Part shown: piece after piece, positions 21,640-33,401 of the stretch
How the letters are laid out: each line of letters starts with the position of its first letter
How positions within the stretch are numbered: position 1 is the stretch's first letter
NCBI RefSeq assembly: GCF_030272615.1
Contig: NC_081414.1
Coordinates: 52,845,636-52,909,635, forward strand
DNA length: 64,000 bases
Direction: 5' to 3'
Origin: Cryptomeria japonica
Lineage: Eukaryota > Streptophyta > Pinopsida > Cupressales > Cupressaceae
Translations under genes and position numbers: made by a program
Notes under the pieces: generated by a model
What the model saw: the letters and a program-made list of their open reading frames with translations, nothing else
Database searches by the model: none
What the model was told of the DNA's origin: nothing

Positions 21640-23066
21640 GATTGGAAGAGGACCCGGCGAGGTCAGAGCTTGTGATTCCTATGCCTACTTGCATCATCCG
21701 CCAGGGAGCAACTATAAGTTGGTTAATGATACTTTCACGATGATCACCAGGACGTTGCAAGGTGGAATTCACAACAGATTATGAGTTGGATGAAGATAAA
21801 GAGGACAATGAAATATCATCTCCTCCCAGACAAGAAGAAGTAGTGCACAAAGAGATTCAAGTTCAAGAAACAAGATCGATTATCCCAGATTGGTTGAAGG
21901 AAAGATTAACCAAGGTGATCGTAGTAGAGGACAACGACAATGCAATTGATTTAGAGAGCCTTGTTGGACGTTCACACGAAGAAACAAAAAAGAGGAAGGC
22001 TACCAAGATGTCCAAGATGATTCGAGATGAGACTGGATCCAGAAAACTGCAGATAGCTACACCGGCAGTAGACAAATATGAAGGTGAGATCCTAGCAGAG
22101 GAATATGATATACAGACATTTGAGCTAGGGCCATCTATAGCAGAGCAGACTTTAGATGATGCCACCGATTCATTTGAGGCATTAAAAGACAAGCTTAGAG
22201 AAGAAATGGAGAAGAACAGAAAGCTTGAGAGAGAGGTCGGTGCATGGAGGACTTATTTCAGTCACATCAACGAACCTTTGGGACGTCAAGATCCAGCTAG
22301 ATCACCAGTGCAAGCACTTCCACTTCAATCAATCAATGAAGCAGAAAGATTCAGGAACATGGTCCAACGTACAAGTAATTGGATGGATAGATCTCATACA
22401 GTGGCCATAGAATTTGTAACAAGGATGATGAAGATTATTCATCAAGCTATCCAAGTTCTTGAGATAATCCACAATTTGATGATAACAGTAGCTGCATTCG
22501 CCCATACCAAAGATGTCATCATTCCTGTCTTGAAGGTAATTAGACACACATCAAGGAAAGTTTTAGCGCAAGAGAAGATCTTGGATGGGGAATCTCACAG
22601 TTTGTTTCAGTGGTCAACCTTCCTCCATATGAAGAGTGTTTTCTTCGAGGACATCAGTGTTAGATGTGGCCAAGTTGAGGAGGTGATCAATCCGATCCAG
22701 GACAGAGTATTTGAGGTACTTCGTACCATTCTTGGCAGAAGGATCGAGGTCGAGACAGATGTGGATATGCAGGAATTAGAGGATAGAATCAAGGTCATCT
22801 TTTGCAAGGACGCAAATGTTACAGATGAGCAATATGATCAAATGTTTGCCACCATGCTCCTGATTGAAAGAACAAAGGAACTTGAATCTACTTGGGACGC
22901 AGCTCTTCTAGATGCATTCGATCAGGTCATCCACTTGGAGGAGAGTATGAAGAATCTTCCCGAGATTCCAATTGCAGAAATTGAAGGAATCGTGACAAGA
23001 TTCATTGCATATGCCAAAAAAGAACATTGGAAAGGGAATAAGGTTCTAGATGAAAGGTTGTTATAG
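21640..23066 (+). pseudogene. ORF Z deletion derivative in LTR3
   Basis: Sequence jumps from the array to the middle of Z (GRGPGEVRA.. to LQGGIHNRL; 21645-21778) and then directly to the acidic YELDEDKEDNEISSPP segment. From there it is open to the TAG at 23064-23066. The C-terminal ~425 residues are nearly identical to those at 46853-48137. The N-terminal domain and the basic linker are lost. The residual ORF begins with a chance ATG at 21762. Confidence 0.85.
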
Positions 23067-23258
23067 ATGACATGGCATCTTATTTGTCATTGGTTTATGT
23101 CTCCTAGATTTTTGTGCCAAATTTAATATTTGGCTATGTATTTAATATTGTTCAGTAAAAAGGAGGCCATTTGTAACAAACCCTAATTAGGGTTTAGGTG
23201 TCATGATCTTGACCGTTGATCTACTTTCGATCTGGACCTTTCATTGTAATTGGGGATG

Positions 23259-23457
23259 CTATTTATACCCCCATTTTTCATTTCATTTGTCAATAGTCAA
23301 TAGTCAATAGTCAATAGTCAATAGTCGATAGTTGATGTAAGAGAGAATAGAGATTAGAGAAATTAGAGCTAGAAGCAATTTTATTTTGTAGCTAGATTGA
23401 GTTTTGAAGAGAGGAATTCAAGCAATTGTTGTACATGATGACTTGGAAATCAATAAA
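23259..23457 (+). promoter_or_regulatory. LTR3 downstream promoter and poly(A) signal
   Basis: CTATTTATAC (23259-23268) lies about 185 bases before AATAAA (23452-23457). Between them is a short tandem run of TCAATAG (23290-23335), also present in LTR6 but not LTR5. This is the probable start of the genomic RNA that carries gag-pol. Confidence 0.65.
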
Positions 23458-24153
23458 ATATTGAAGTTATGGTGTTTTGTTGCAACTTTCTTGGTTATCT
23501 TCATGGTTGTTTGATTTTACTTGAATCATGCTTAATCAAAGTAGTGTGTTAATTTGAAGGACATAGTGTGAGACTCGATCTTTGGTAGGATTCGTAATCC
23601 AAACCACTAGCTTCTTGCAGATTGTAGGAACGTCTTGCGTGGTCGACTGGAGAATACTTTGAGTCCCTTAATCTTCAATCATTATTGTATCTTGGATATG
23701 TACCTTCGTGGTAGTGTCTTTGATCTTTGATGCATTGAATATCATTTTGTTATCTTAGAAGATCGCATCAATTTCAATTGAGTTGTTATCTTATGGCAAA
23801 ATTGAAGTTGGTTGAATCTTGCCAAGTCTTGTCTACACGAAGTCATTCTTAGGGTTAGATTAGATTAGACCTCTTTCAAACCCTACTCTTTTGTTATTTT
23901 TGAATAGTTTCTTTAGTTTAGCAAATCTTGAACTTTCAGAATACGTAAGGCCCCTTGGAGGAAACAGCAAATCACATCATACCGCTGGAAGCTTGTCCAC
24001 ACGTAGAGACCCTACTAACAGAACCTTGGAGTCTTCCTAACTGATCCCTTGTGCGAATCTTCAGCAGTTAGAGACTATTTTCTCAACAGAGGATAAGATG
24101 CCTATTGGTATTTTATTCTGTGTATGATTGTGTACAAAATACACGTCAACAGA

Positions 24154-24172
24154 ATTGGCGCTAGAGGGAGGG
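24154..24172 (+). promoter_or_regulatory. Primer-binding site of element A
   Basis: ATTGGCGCTAGAGGGAGGG begins two bases after the LTR terminus CAACA, as expected for a tRNA primer site with TGG at the tRNA CCA end. I do not assign the tRNA. Confidence 0.7.
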
Positions 24173-24241
24173 CAGTTTTCCGAATTTCTGAAAGTAAAGA
24201 TTTTGAAGGGAAATACATTGCAAAAGTGATCATGAAGTACG

Positions 24242-27200
24242 ATGGTGTTGCCACGTGAAGGATTGAATCAAGTGGTACAACCAAATTTGCAGATAGGTAA
24301 CACTCAAGAAGATATCATTTCAGAATTGAATCAAGTAGCGTGGAACGCAAGGAGAAGTGAAGTTGAGTATAACAGAGTCAGAATTATTTTGGAACAAGAG
24401 GAAGATAGAGCCGAAGAACATCGAAGGGTCATAGCTAGAGAACTTCGCAATCAAAGGAACCCACAATAATCCTTGCAAGACTTCACGCTGGATCGCATTG
24501 GTTCTTTCTCGCCCGAGAAACATCAAAGGTTGTTGAGGTCCACACCAGGCATCAAGAATCTAAGCGAACTTCAATTTACTTCCAAAGCAAAGCGAGTTAA
24601 AAGAGAGGACACTCCCAAGGAGTTCGAATTAAGATTGGAAGGGTCTCCTGAGTCATCACAAATTCTTCAAGAACAAGTACAAGCCGCGATCCAATCCAGT
24701 ATCCAGGCAATTTCTCAAACGAAGGGCCAAGCTAGTTCATCAAGTCAAGCTTCAAAGAGTACGATGGCTCAACGTGCTCCACCTCCACCTCCTCCTCCTC
24801 ATATACTCAATGGCGCGACTTGGCTAGTCAACAATCCATCACCGTTGGAATTTGCAGTTTATCATGATATGCCGAAGAATCCAGAGCACTTTTGTTCCAA
24901 GTTCAATGTCAGTGATTTCCATCGCACGGCAGAAGATCATATCAAGATGTTCGAGGACCTTCTTCGCAACAGACAAATTGAATATGGAGATGTGGCATGT
25001 AGGCTTTTTCCCTATTCATTGGGAGAAGAGGCTTACTTTTGGTTCATTCATATGCCTACAGGGTCCATCAGGACTTGGGACGCGATGAAAGATGCATTCA
25101 TTGCTAAATTTGGTATCCCAACTACACCAGCTGAGTTATATAGACAATTTGTGGAGGTTCGAAGGAGAGAGCATGAACCTATTACTTCCTTCAACAACAG
25201 ATTTCACCGTGCATATACAATGCTACGTCCTCCTTATCTCATTGCAGACCCAAGAGAAATTTACTATGGAGCTTTAGATCACCTCACAGCTATGTTTGTA
25301 AGGACGCATCCTACTCCGAATGATCTAAATGCGGCCTATGCAAAAGCCATTGAAGTTAGTAAGCACATGGGACAAAATATCACTGGGCCACTTCTTCACA
25401 TGGGACCTGTCGCGGCACCGAACCAGATGCAGGCAGTTGGTATGGCCTTGGCCAACCAAACTCCAGTCATGAATCCAATTCCGCAAGCAACGTATCCAAG
25501 CGTACAGCCGACAAATCAGTTGGTCCTTCACCCAGGAGCTCCAATTTCTCAAGCTCCACCCGCACAACCTGTGTACCTGCAAAATGCCACAAGTTCGTCA
25601 AGGACACAAGAAGAAAAGGACGAAATGAAAGAGTTGATTGAGCAAGTCAAGAGGCTATCAACTGAGGTGACCCACCTGAGGAACCAGAATAATCAACTCC
25701 AAAGCATGCAAAGGATAAATCACAATCAAAATTTCCAAGGAAATAATAATCAAGGATTTAGAAACAACTATCAAGGAAATAACAACCAAGGCTTCCAGAG
25801 AAGACCTTGGAATATGGCTCCAAACAATGGAAATGTGGTGACGCCCTTGGACAATCCACCAAATTCGCAAAATCAAGAAAATCCTTCTACAAGCAAAGTG
25901 TTTTTAGCCGAAGCAGCCTTGTCCAGTTGGTGCAGACTCCACAACACGAATCAACATTCTGAGTTGCAGTGTCCTGAGTTCAAGATTGCGGCTGATATTT
26001 TCCAACAAGAGATGCGCACCACTAATCCACCTGAAAATCCTCCCACGACAGGATATGAAATTGTTCCAACCACGCAGTACGGTCAGGCCATGATTGTTGA
26101 AACCTGTAGATATTCACATGGAGAAATTAGTCAAGTACAAAATGGAAGATTTCCACCAGAGTCAGCTAATGGACCGATGGTACCACCAGGATCCCAGTTT
26201 CCGCCAGCATCTGCAAATGGACCTGTAGAGGATTCAGAGTATTATTTTCCACCATTGAACGACAGTGTCCTGGTAGAAGGAATAAAGGAGGTGTTTCACC
26301 AATCTTCAAGAGGCGTGAATCAAAGAGTTTATCATAGAAATCAAAGGAATCAAGAACCTCTAACTACGTCCATCCCACCAAACAATTTCTCAACTCCACC
26401 GGATCCCCAAGCCAGCAACATTCTGGAGTACCCGCAGAACACACAAGAATACAGACAAAGAAATATTGCACCTCCCGCGGGTAATGAAATGAAAAGGTTG
26501 GCCGCATTGGTGTTGGATGAACTTAAAAAAGTTAAAGTGAGTCTACCACTCTATGAGTTGCTCAAAGTTTCAGAAATCAAAGATGCAGTGATCAATAGCC
26601 TAAGTGAGTCTAGTACAACTAGGTCAAATGTTCAAGCCACTATCAACGTGACCCAAGAGGAAGCCGCTGACCAAGGGCAGTCCGAACAGAATGAATGCAT
26701 GGTCCAGACCATAACCTTCCCAGCTAAAAAGGAAGATATGTTGGAAGGAAAAGTATTACTCAAAAGGGGCGAAACTAAGAAGACTCAACCCACCATCAAG
26801 GAAGGCCTCGCTACTAATCAGACTCTTCCAGAAAAGGAAGTCACAATCAAGAAAGATGTAGTCAAGAAAGGAAAATCTACAAACAAAGCTAATCACTCAA
26901 AAGAGGAGAACCCAGCAAAGGACGATCATTCAAAGATTAATGAAGTCAAACATCAGGAACCAAGTGAGGAGACCTCAGGCCCTTCTCAAGGAAAAGACGA
27001 ACCGGCCCCGTTCCTGTTATCAGTTAGAATCTTTGGAAAATTACTACACAATTGCCTTTATGATTCCGGAGCTTCAAGCAACGTGATGCCCCTGGCTGTT
27101 TGTCAACAACTAGGTATAACTCCCGCTCCTACTAAAAGAAAAGTTACTCAGCTTGACAAGACAGAAGTTCCAGTCATGGGTGAGTTAAACAACATACATA

Positions 27201-30200
27201 TGCAATTGGCCGCGGATCCAAGAGTCCAGAACTTCATAGATATTTCAGTGGTGGATATTCCAGATTCATATGGGATGCTCCTAAGTCGAGATTGGTCGCG
27301 AAAATTGGATGGGTATGTATCAACTGATTTCGCACACATGTGGCTACCATGGAGAGGAGTCCCTAACCAGATCAAAATTGATAGCACTCCAAGGTTGAGA
27401 TTGATGATAACTGAATATGGGGAAGACAACGAAGTCCTGTTTTTGGAATCCGACCTGGGGACATATAAGCCCAAAGTGGAGGAAGTTTTAATGATACAAA
27501 GCGTACAAGATGAAGATAGTCAACAAGAAGTGATAGAATCGACAGAGATGGTCATTGAAAGCGATCAAGGTTCCGATCAAGAAGATGAAGGGATGTTTGA
27601 AAATTTCAGGAGGTTCGTACATAGAAACATCCAACAAAGTGTGCAACTTGGCAATTTGAAGTCCCTCCGAGATTTGCTTCTCCCAAATTGGTGTAGAATT
27701 CACAATGTCATCCACTCAGAATTATCTTGTGCTTTATGCCAGACCGCATTGGAGCAAGTATACAAAAGAGCCCCACAAACATTGGTCTTAGAAGAAATTC
27801 AAGATTCAGAGAATGAAAGCTCTACAGAGACCGAGAGTTCTGTGGAAGACGAAGTCTCATCCGATACATCAACTGAAAGTCAGGAAGGCCCAGAAACAGA
27901 AAAACAAGAAAATCAAATATGGACATTAAGGTTTGACGGATCTAAATCTAAACAAGGATCTGGAGCTAGTTACGAATTAATTAGTCCAACAGGAGAAACC
28001 TACCTTGCCGCCCACAGATTACAGTTCCCTTGTACCAACAACGTAGCTGAATATGAATCTTTGATTCATGGATTATTATTAGCCATCCGAAAGGGAGCGA
28101 AAGTACTGCAAGTATATGGAGACTCAGAAATAGCTATAAGGCAAATCAGGAAGCAGTATGTTTGCCATGACAAAAGATTAACCAAGTACAGAAATCGAGT
28201 CTGGGATCTCATTGAGAGTTTTGAAGCTTTCAATATCAATTCTATATATAGACACCAGAATCAAGTGGCTAATTCCCTTGCACAGGCCGCCAGTTCCTTG
28301 ATACCATTAGCAATGGAAGGATTGAAGAAGTTCACAGTCGAATTAATATCAGTTCCTTCAGTCCCAGACAACATTACCAATTTTCAAGTTTTTGAGGATG
28401 ACAAGCACATTCTAGACTTCTTAATCAGCACAGATGTCTTCTTAACACAGATCATTGATGAAGATGAAGGGGGTGAAGCCGAATTCGATGCTGAAGGTGT
28501 CCTGAATTTAAAGACGAACACTATTCCAAAAGGAATGGTAGAATTAGAAAGGATTTTTGATCCTGACAAGTTGAAAGAAAAGAAAAACCACAGTTCAGAG
28601 AGGAACATGTGCGACACGATCAATCTAGGTGATGAGATACAAACCAAGAACGTATTCATTGGTAAGTCCTGCACAGCGACTGAAAGAGATGGAATCCTGA
28701 AAAATATGAGGGACTTCCCAGATGTCATCGCATGGAGTTATGAAGATCTTAAGACCTATGATACTGCGATTATTACTCACACAATCCCGTTGAAGCCAGG
28801 AAGCAAGCCATTCAGGCAGAGGCAAAGACCGGTTAATCCTTTATTGGAACCGCTGATATACCAAGAAGTGAAGAAGTTACTCACAGCCAAGATCATCTTC
28901 CCAGTAAGACATTCGACGTGGGTCGCCAACCTGGTACCTGTTAGAAAGAAAAATGGAGAGATCAGATTGTGTGTTGATTTTAGAAATCTCAACCGAGCAT
29001 CAGAGAAAGATAATTATCCGCTACCATCATTAGATGAAGTGTTGCAGATCGTCAATGGATCGCAGATGATGTCCTTTCTAGATGGATATTCAGGATATAA
29101 CCAAGTTCTAGTCGAGCCTGAAGATCGACTAAAGACTGCTTTCACCACCAAGTGGGGAACATTTGCATATAAAAGAATGCCTTTTGGACTTATAAACGCC
29201 GAGGCCACATTCCAGAGAGCTATGGATATTGCTTTCAGAGATTTAATTGGTAAATGCATTATTATATATATGGATGATATTACAGTTTTCTCCAGGCAAA
29301 GAGAAGATCATGTGGACGACTTGAGAAGAGTCTTCCAAAGGTGCAAAAGATACGGTGTCTCCCTTAATCCAAAGAAATGCATATTTGGAGTCACAGAAGG
29401 AAAGCTTTTAGGACATGTCATTTCAAAAAAGGGAATATCCATCGATCCTGAAAGAGTGAAGGCTATATCCACTATCAATTTGCCAGCAAGCAAGAAAGAA
29501 CTCAAGTCATTTTTCGGCAAGATCAACTTCGTCCGAAAGTTCATTACCGGATTTGCCGAGATTGTCGGACCTTTGAATGAGATGCTGAAGAAGGATGCCA
29601 AAATTGAATGGACTCCACAAGCCAAAAGGGCGTTTGAAGAAATAAAGACCGCCATCTCAGAGGCACCAGTATTGATCAGTCCAGATTATCTCAAGCCCTT
29701 TTATTTATATTCCTTCGCTTCTGATTACACTTGTGCCGCTATTCTGACCCAGAGAAGTGAAGAAAGAGATGAAAATCCAATTGCATTTATGAGTACCCCC
29801 GTTGAAAGATGCAGAACTTAGATACCCCAATGTTGAAAAACAAGCATACGCCCTAGTAAAGGCAGTAAAGAAATTCAGACATTTCCTCCTGAGGGCCAAG
29901 ATTTATGCAATTGTGCCAGATGCAGCAGTCAAGACTCTTCTCATGCAAAATGAATTAGGAGAAAGAAGAGGAAAGTGGGTCGCCATTATCCAAGAATTTG
30001 ATATTGAAATACAGCCCATGAAACTTGTTCGAGGACAAGCTTTGGCGCAGACATTGGCAATTGATGGACCAGGATTAGTCCAGCAAGTTTATGAATTAGA
30101 AGACGTCACACATGATGAATGGTACAAAGATATTGTGACATACTTACTTAATCACAGATGTCCTGCTCGCATGACACCCACACAGAAGAGAGCACTAAGA

Positions 30201-31373
30201 TTAAAATGTCAACACTACATGCTTCAAGGATCTGTTTTATATCGCAGAAATCATGAAGGAGTATATTTGAGGTGTGTTGGCAAAGACGAAGCAAAGCAAA
30301 TAATTGAACATTTCCATTCCAAGTTTGGAACCGGACATGGAGCCAACCTTGCTACAGCTCATCAAATCCTGAGAGCAGGATATTACTGGCCTACGCTTTT
30401 TAAAGATACATTCAATCACATCAAGACTTGTCATACATGTCAAGTCGCAGCTTTTAGAGAAAGGAATCCTGCCATGCCACTGAATCCAGTGATTGAAGCT
30501 AGACCATTTGCCAAATGGGGAATGGATTTTATTGGTGTCATTAACCCCGCATCTTCGGCACAACACAAGTACATCATTACAGCTACAGATTATTGTACCA
30601 GATGGTCAGAGGCACAAGCACTTAAAGTTTGCTCTACTGAAGTTGTAATCAAATTTCTGGAGGAAAATATAATCACAAGGTTTGGATGTCCCTATGCGTT
30701 GGTTTGCGACAATGGCTCAGCATTCACATCATTGAGATTCTCGAATTGGGCTTTTGAATATGGAATAACCCTCAAGTTTTCATCAAATTATTATCCTCAG
30801 GGTAATGGGTTAGCTGAGTCTACCAACAAAAATTTGCTCAGCGTTATCAAGAAATTGCTAGAGAGAAGTCCAAGAGAATGGCATACTCAGTTAAGATTTG
30901 CTTTATGGGCGGACAGAATCAGAACAAAGAACGCATTAGGCATTTCGCCTTATTTTTTGGTTTATGGCCAAGACCCAGTCTTCCCCATGCAACTCAGGAT
31001 CCCGACTTTAAGATTTATTCAGGAGTACATGGAAGATACTGATGCAGTGCAAGCCCGACTGACGCAATTAATGAACCTGGAAGAAAAAAGAGATCAAGCA
31101 TTAGAGAACTTTGCGAAACACCAAGGAGTGGTGAAGAGATGGTTTGATCGACAAGCAAGAGTCAAGGCATTCCGAATCTCAGATCTCGTCCTGTATTGGG
31201 ACAAAGCACATGAGAAAAGAGGGGAACATGATAAGTTTGATAAGCTTTGGAAAGGCCCTTATCAAATTTCAGAGATATTGGGAGAAAACGCATTTAGGTT
31301 GCAGACTTTAACTGGAGAGGACATCCCGTTGCCTGTCAATGGGAGGTATCTCAAACATTATTTCCAGTCCTGA
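24242..31373 (+). pseudogene. Element A gag-pol polyprotein (Ty3/Tat type), two lesions
   Basis: The single-frame polyprotein starts at ATG 24242. The gag domain (FNVSDFHRTAEDH, AYFWFIHMPTG, EVRRREHEPITSFNNRFH) spans about 24850-25380. A Gln/Asn-rich linker and a C-x2-H-x4-H-x4-C knuckle (WCRLHNTNQHSELQC) follow. Protease has DSG at 27062-27070. Archaeal-type RNase H spans 27919-28310 and precedes RT (YMDD at 29267-29278). A degenerate RNase H and an integrase with HHCC and D,D,E follow, without chromodomain. Lesion 1 is TAA at 24467-24469. Lesion 2 is a fifth C in the run 29796-29800 (four in B), shifting the frame in RNase H; the rest continues from 29802. RT also has Glu for Gly in GLINAEATFQ. 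It is not functional as it stands. Confidence 0.92.
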
Positions 31374-32338
31374 AATGCCCCAGGCCTTCCCTTGTACATA
31401 GTTAGTTTAGTTTGTATTCGTTGTTTTCCGTTTGTTTGTTTTTCGTTTCGTTTTGGTTTGCCTTTTGTTTTCGTTCTTAGTTTAGGTGTTTTGTTTTAGG
31501 TTAGTTGTTTTGTCCTGAGGGGTATCCATTTGACATTGGGTGATTTTGTCATGTAACGCTCTGACTTCCCACTAGGTTGTTGGTTGCATTTGGAAAATCA
31601 TGAGGTCTTTTGGAATTGCAAAGGGAGTTTCTTTTAGTAAAGCTTTGAGCCAGGACGTATTTGCATTGAAGTAGATTAGCTTATTGAACTCACGTATTTT
31701 TGTCCTCCAGTTATTATATCTTCACACACTTATAATCTCCGAGTCATTATGGTTTCCAGGCGAAGCTGTGATCAGTGAAAAATCTAAAGTCTAACTTCAG
31801 CGCCACCGCAATCCTCAAACCCTAGTGACTTTCACTACTCACAAGCCAAAGAATTGACGGAACTGAAAAGCAGTATCAAAAGAAAAGATGAAAAGAAAAA
31901 GAAAAAAAGATCATCAAAAGAAAATGATGAACCAAAAGGAAATATCAATTTGGCTAAAGGGAATTTACGAGTAACTCCATCGGGGCTATAGACGCCTGGC
32001 TGGCAATGGAGCAATGTTCGTGAGCTTGCGGCGATAACCTCGTCGGGACTATAGACGTCTGACTGGCAGCGAGGCTCTATCCAGGATGCTTTTGGAGTCT
32101 AGACCAACTACGTAGCTTATCACAGGGGAACCTGAAAATCATGATTGTCTTGTTGAGGGGAATTAACGCATTTGCACACACATGGGTAACTGTGGACTTG
32201 ATACTTTGTCTCAATATGATGGTCTCTTCTTGTAAGTGTTTCTTAACTCCTGGTTTTGTTGAGGGAGATTTTCTGAGTTTTCTTATAGAAAGATTGTTTC
32301 CCAAATGTTTTTCAACATTTCTCAGTGGTGTCGCCAGA
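31374..32338 (+). other. Element A 3' untranslated region
   Basis: It follows the integrase stop and precedes the 3' LTR. It has a GT-rich stretch (31400-31510), an A/G-rich tract (about 31868-31935) and a pair of hairpins (31975-32077). The last 20 bases before the LTR (CAGTGGTGTCGCCAGA) are not purine-rich. I see no ORF with support. Confidence 0.7.
31975..32077 (+). other. Twin hairpins with the same loop and covarying stems
   Basis: Hairpin 1 has arms CTCCAT/ATGGAG (31975-32011). Hairpin 2 has arms CCTCGT/GCGAGG (32038-32074). Both enclose nearly the same 25-base loop (CGGGGCTATAGACGCCTGG and CGGGACTATAGACGTCTGA, each followed by CTGGCA). Stem bases differ between the two but pairing is kept. 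Confidence 0.7.
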
Positions 32339-33401
32339 TGTTGTGACCATTTCACACATCGCCCCATTTGAAATGGGGACCCTCTTTTTTTTGCTCGCCT
32401 TTCGCTTCGTTTTTTAGGGTTTTGTTAGTCAATCAATTGTCTGGATTTAGGGTCAAGCCTTAGGGTTTTAATTGCCATCTTTTCAGGCCAGAATCCAGTC
32501 AGTTTTGAGAGCTTTTGAGCTTCTTTTGTAAGAATGCAAATTTTGAATGCAATGATTTCGCCAAATTGGAATTTTGAGTGCAGAGCTTAAATTTGTCTAA
32601 GTGTTGATGATGAAATGTGAATTTTTGTCCAATTGAGTAATTTTGACCAAATTTTGACTTTTTTTATTTTTGATCCCGGGCATGGGGAATGATTCGTTTT
32701 TGCCTCGTGAATTGATTAAACTTGTGAAATCATGTTATTTTGGCCTGTAGTAGCAAAATCGCTCCTGTCCCTCAGTGAAGGACCGGAGCTCGTTTTCAAA
32801 TATCCTACTGTCCCTGCAGAGTCAAGATGAATTTCGTATTGCAAGTGATAGAGAAAGGCGTGATCTTTCCGTTGAATATAAATTGAAGAATTTCACGAAC
32901 ACGGAAGTGCCTCCAGGAGGCAAAATCGCTCCTGTCCCTCAGTGAAGGACCGGAGCTACAAATCAAATATTGCTTTGTCCTTGCAAGATTTTACTGATTT
33001 GAAGAGGTCCAAGGAGATATGTTTTATCAAATGAATATAACTTGAAGTGCCGATATGAAGGAGAATGACCCAGAATGCCAAAATCGCTCCTGTCCCTCAG
33101 GAAGGGACCAGGGCGAAGTACATTGTAGCTCCCGTCCCTCTCCCAGGGACCAGAGCGATATTCTTCATAGGGCATGTTCTGGACGAAAATCAAGCAAGTT
33201 ACAAGTTTGAAGGCAAGAAACAGGGTGAAATGAACTCATTGAAGACAAATTGAAGATTACCAAATGTCAACAAGGGACCTCAAATGCCTAGTTCGCTCCT
33301 GTCCCTCAGGAAGGGACCAGAGCGATTTTTGTCTAAGACAAATTTCTTGCTAAGTTACAATCAAACCCAAGGCATGGATGAATGGAATGGAATGTTACGA
33401 A
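32339..33401 (+). mobile_element. Element A 3' LTR, part 1 of 2 (LTR4)
   Basis: It starts TGTTGTGACC with the terminal hairpin and carries five palindrome units (32760, 32927, 33084, 33127, 33294). It is nearly identical to 20243-21332. It breaks at about 33401 into the gag region of element B. The remainder of this LTR is 46223-49222; about 1.5-2 kb between the two parts is lost. Confidence 0.85.
32760..33324 (+). repeat. Palindrome array in LTR4, five units
   Basis: Unit spacing is 167, 157, 43 and 167 bp. The 157 interval reflects a ~10-bp deletion relative to LTR3. Cores are as in LTR3. Confidence 0.88.

Larger units (their letters stand above)
20243..24151 (+). mobile_element. Element A, 5' giant LTR (LTR3), with internal deletions
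   Basis: It runs from TGTTGTGACC to ACACGTCAACA, about 3.9 kb. It has the terminal hairpin, seven palindrome units, a Z gene with two large deletions, TATA (23259), AATAAA (23452) and U5, and is followed by a primer site. Its first ~1,060 bases are nearly identical to 32339-33401 and its last ~2.4 kb to 46853-49222. Those two pieces form A's 3' LTR. By eye only about seven differences separate the last 1.09 kb of the pair, so A inserted recently relative to its hosts. Confidence 0.88.

Noticed and set aside
23059-24151. A separate ~1.09-kb LTR starting TGTTATAG at the Z stop codon and ending CAACA
   Set aside because: The TSDs of H and A, the PBS at 24154, and 3' LTRs starting TGTTGTGACC at 32339 and 40100 all place the true LTR start upstream of the array. 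The TGTTATAG/TGTTACAG start overlaps the Z stop and is not an element boundary in any copy seen.
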